Positions 63,676-64,000 of a stretch of DNA of 64,000 nucleotides are shown in pieces. Source of the stretch: Sphingobacteriaceae bacterium (GTDB lineage Bacteria; Bacteroidota; Bacteroidia; B-17B0; Aurantibacillaceae); NCBI GenBank assembly GCA_016715905.1, contig JADJXI010000020.1, forward strand, positions 1 to 64,000, read 5' to 3'. The translations under genes were made by a program, and so were the position numbers. A model generated the notes under the pieces. It was given only the letters and a program-made list of their open reading frames with translations. It was not told where the DNA came from and searched no databases. Position 1 is the stretch's first letter. The number at the start of each line of letters is the position of its first letter.

Positions 63676-64000
63676 ATGAAACGGGTTAAGATTTCGTTCA
63701 TTGCCTTAAGCATTTTTTTATCGGTTAATGCATTGGCACAAGAATATGCCACCATTTATCTGTATCGTCAAAAGAAAATCATTTCTGCCGGTGTAAGTTT
63801 TAAAGCCTATTTAAATAAGCTTGAAATTGGTCAGATCCATAATGGCGGTCGTTTAGAATATAAATACTATAAAGAAGGTAAGGTGGATATTATGTGTGGT
63901 GTGTTTTCGGAATATGGTGGTATGGATCGATATACTGATAATATAACTTTAGATATTAAAAAAGGACAGGTGTATTATATACGTGGAGAAGGAAAATCAA
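63676..64000 (+). CDS. DUF2846-like exported protein (3' end beyond the window)
   Basis: ATG 63676 opens a signal peptide (VKISFIALSIFLSVNALAQ); an in-frame ATG 63640 is also possible. The following ATIYLYRQKKIISAGVSFKA, YLNKLEIGQIHNGGRLEYKY and LDIKKGQVYYIRGEG resemble DUF2846-type beta-sandwich proteins, which share a YxYR.....(S)xxxxxxxxGxxIGxLxNG layout. The gene runs off the right edge. Confidence 0.6.
   Translation, partial: MKRVKISFIALSIFLSVNALAQEYATIYLYRQKKIISAGVSFKAYLNKLEIGQIHNGGRLEYKYYKEGKVDIMCGVFSEYGGMDRYTDNITLDIKKGQVYYIRGEGKS

Noticed and set aside
1..64000. CRISPR arrays, tRNA/rRNA genes, insertion sequences, toxin-antitoxin or defence genes
   Set aside because: I looked for repeated spacers, tRNA-like T-loops, transposase motifs and known defence domains, and saw none that I could support by eye.

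Overview
The window comes from an AT-rich member of the Bacteroidota. The evidence is a LpxC-FabZ fusion followed by lpxA, a TonB/ExbB/ExbD/ExbD cluster with a proline-rich TonB, secreted proteins ending in type IX secretion (T9SS) type A sorting domains, DUF4175 and DUF3098 proteins, a GH3-like protein, a RemB/Wzi-like outer-membrane protein, and several TAnnTTTG-type -7 promoter boxes. Menaquinone is probably made by the futalosine route (mqnC). I cannot assign a genus. No rRNA, tRNA, CRISPR array, prophage or insertion sequence was recognised. Most of the window is ordinary chromosomal housekeeping and envelope DNA.

Layout. 1-3272 carries the end of the complex I operon (nuoL, nuoM, nuoN) and 3598-6231 a large secreted T9SS-sorted protein. 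Everything up to about 5.15 kb is broken by many frameshifts, which looks like poor sequence near a contig end rather than decay. 3273-3597 is non-coding and holds a REP-like inverted repeat. 6.3-15.8 kb: pabB, a TPR protein that ends where a SpoIIE phosphatase domain would normally begin, a second TPR protein, an RsbW-like ATPase, a giant DUF4175 protein and an unknown exported protein. 15.8-22.3 kb: GH3 protein, a PolX/PHP protein with degenerate polymerase residues, ispD, an oligopeptide-type binding lipoprotein and xthA. 22.3-29.2 kb: a membrane pyrophosphatase fused to a YceI domain, a flavin disulfide-reductase homologue without redox cysteines, and a two-component pair. 29.2-35.4 kb: TolC, a WecA/TagO-like transferase, a RemB/Wzi-like barrel and GDP-fucose synthesis (fcl, gmd), i.e. 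surface polysaccharide.

35.4-47 kb: DUF3098 and a partner, uppP (with one frameshift), an alpha/beta hydrolase, pdxJ, a CBS protein, lpxC-fabZ, lpxA, an orphan ABC ATPase, and an ABC ATPase with a permease-M1 peptidase fusion. 47-51.8 kb: a T9SS-sorted protein, then a run of tandem-thioredoxin protein, polytopic membrane protein with intramembrane histidines, SLT transglycosylase-like protein and a second thioredoxin-fold protein. 51.8-57.9 kb: a TPR protein, a PstS-like lipoprotein, a small membrane protein, and tonB-exbD-exbD-exbB. 58-64 kb: a MmcQ/YjbR protein, mqnC, an exported YidD-like protein, two related LPG(S/T)G-type membrane proteins, a lipoprotein, an LRR protein and the start of a DUF2846-like protein.

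The most unusual items are the pyrophosphatase-YceI fusion, the exported YidD-like protein with its two paralogous neighbours, the cysteine-free disulfide-reductase homologue, the truncated TPR/SpoIIE architecture, and the thioredoxin/histidine-membrane-protein pair. I do not see a clear defence or mobile system.
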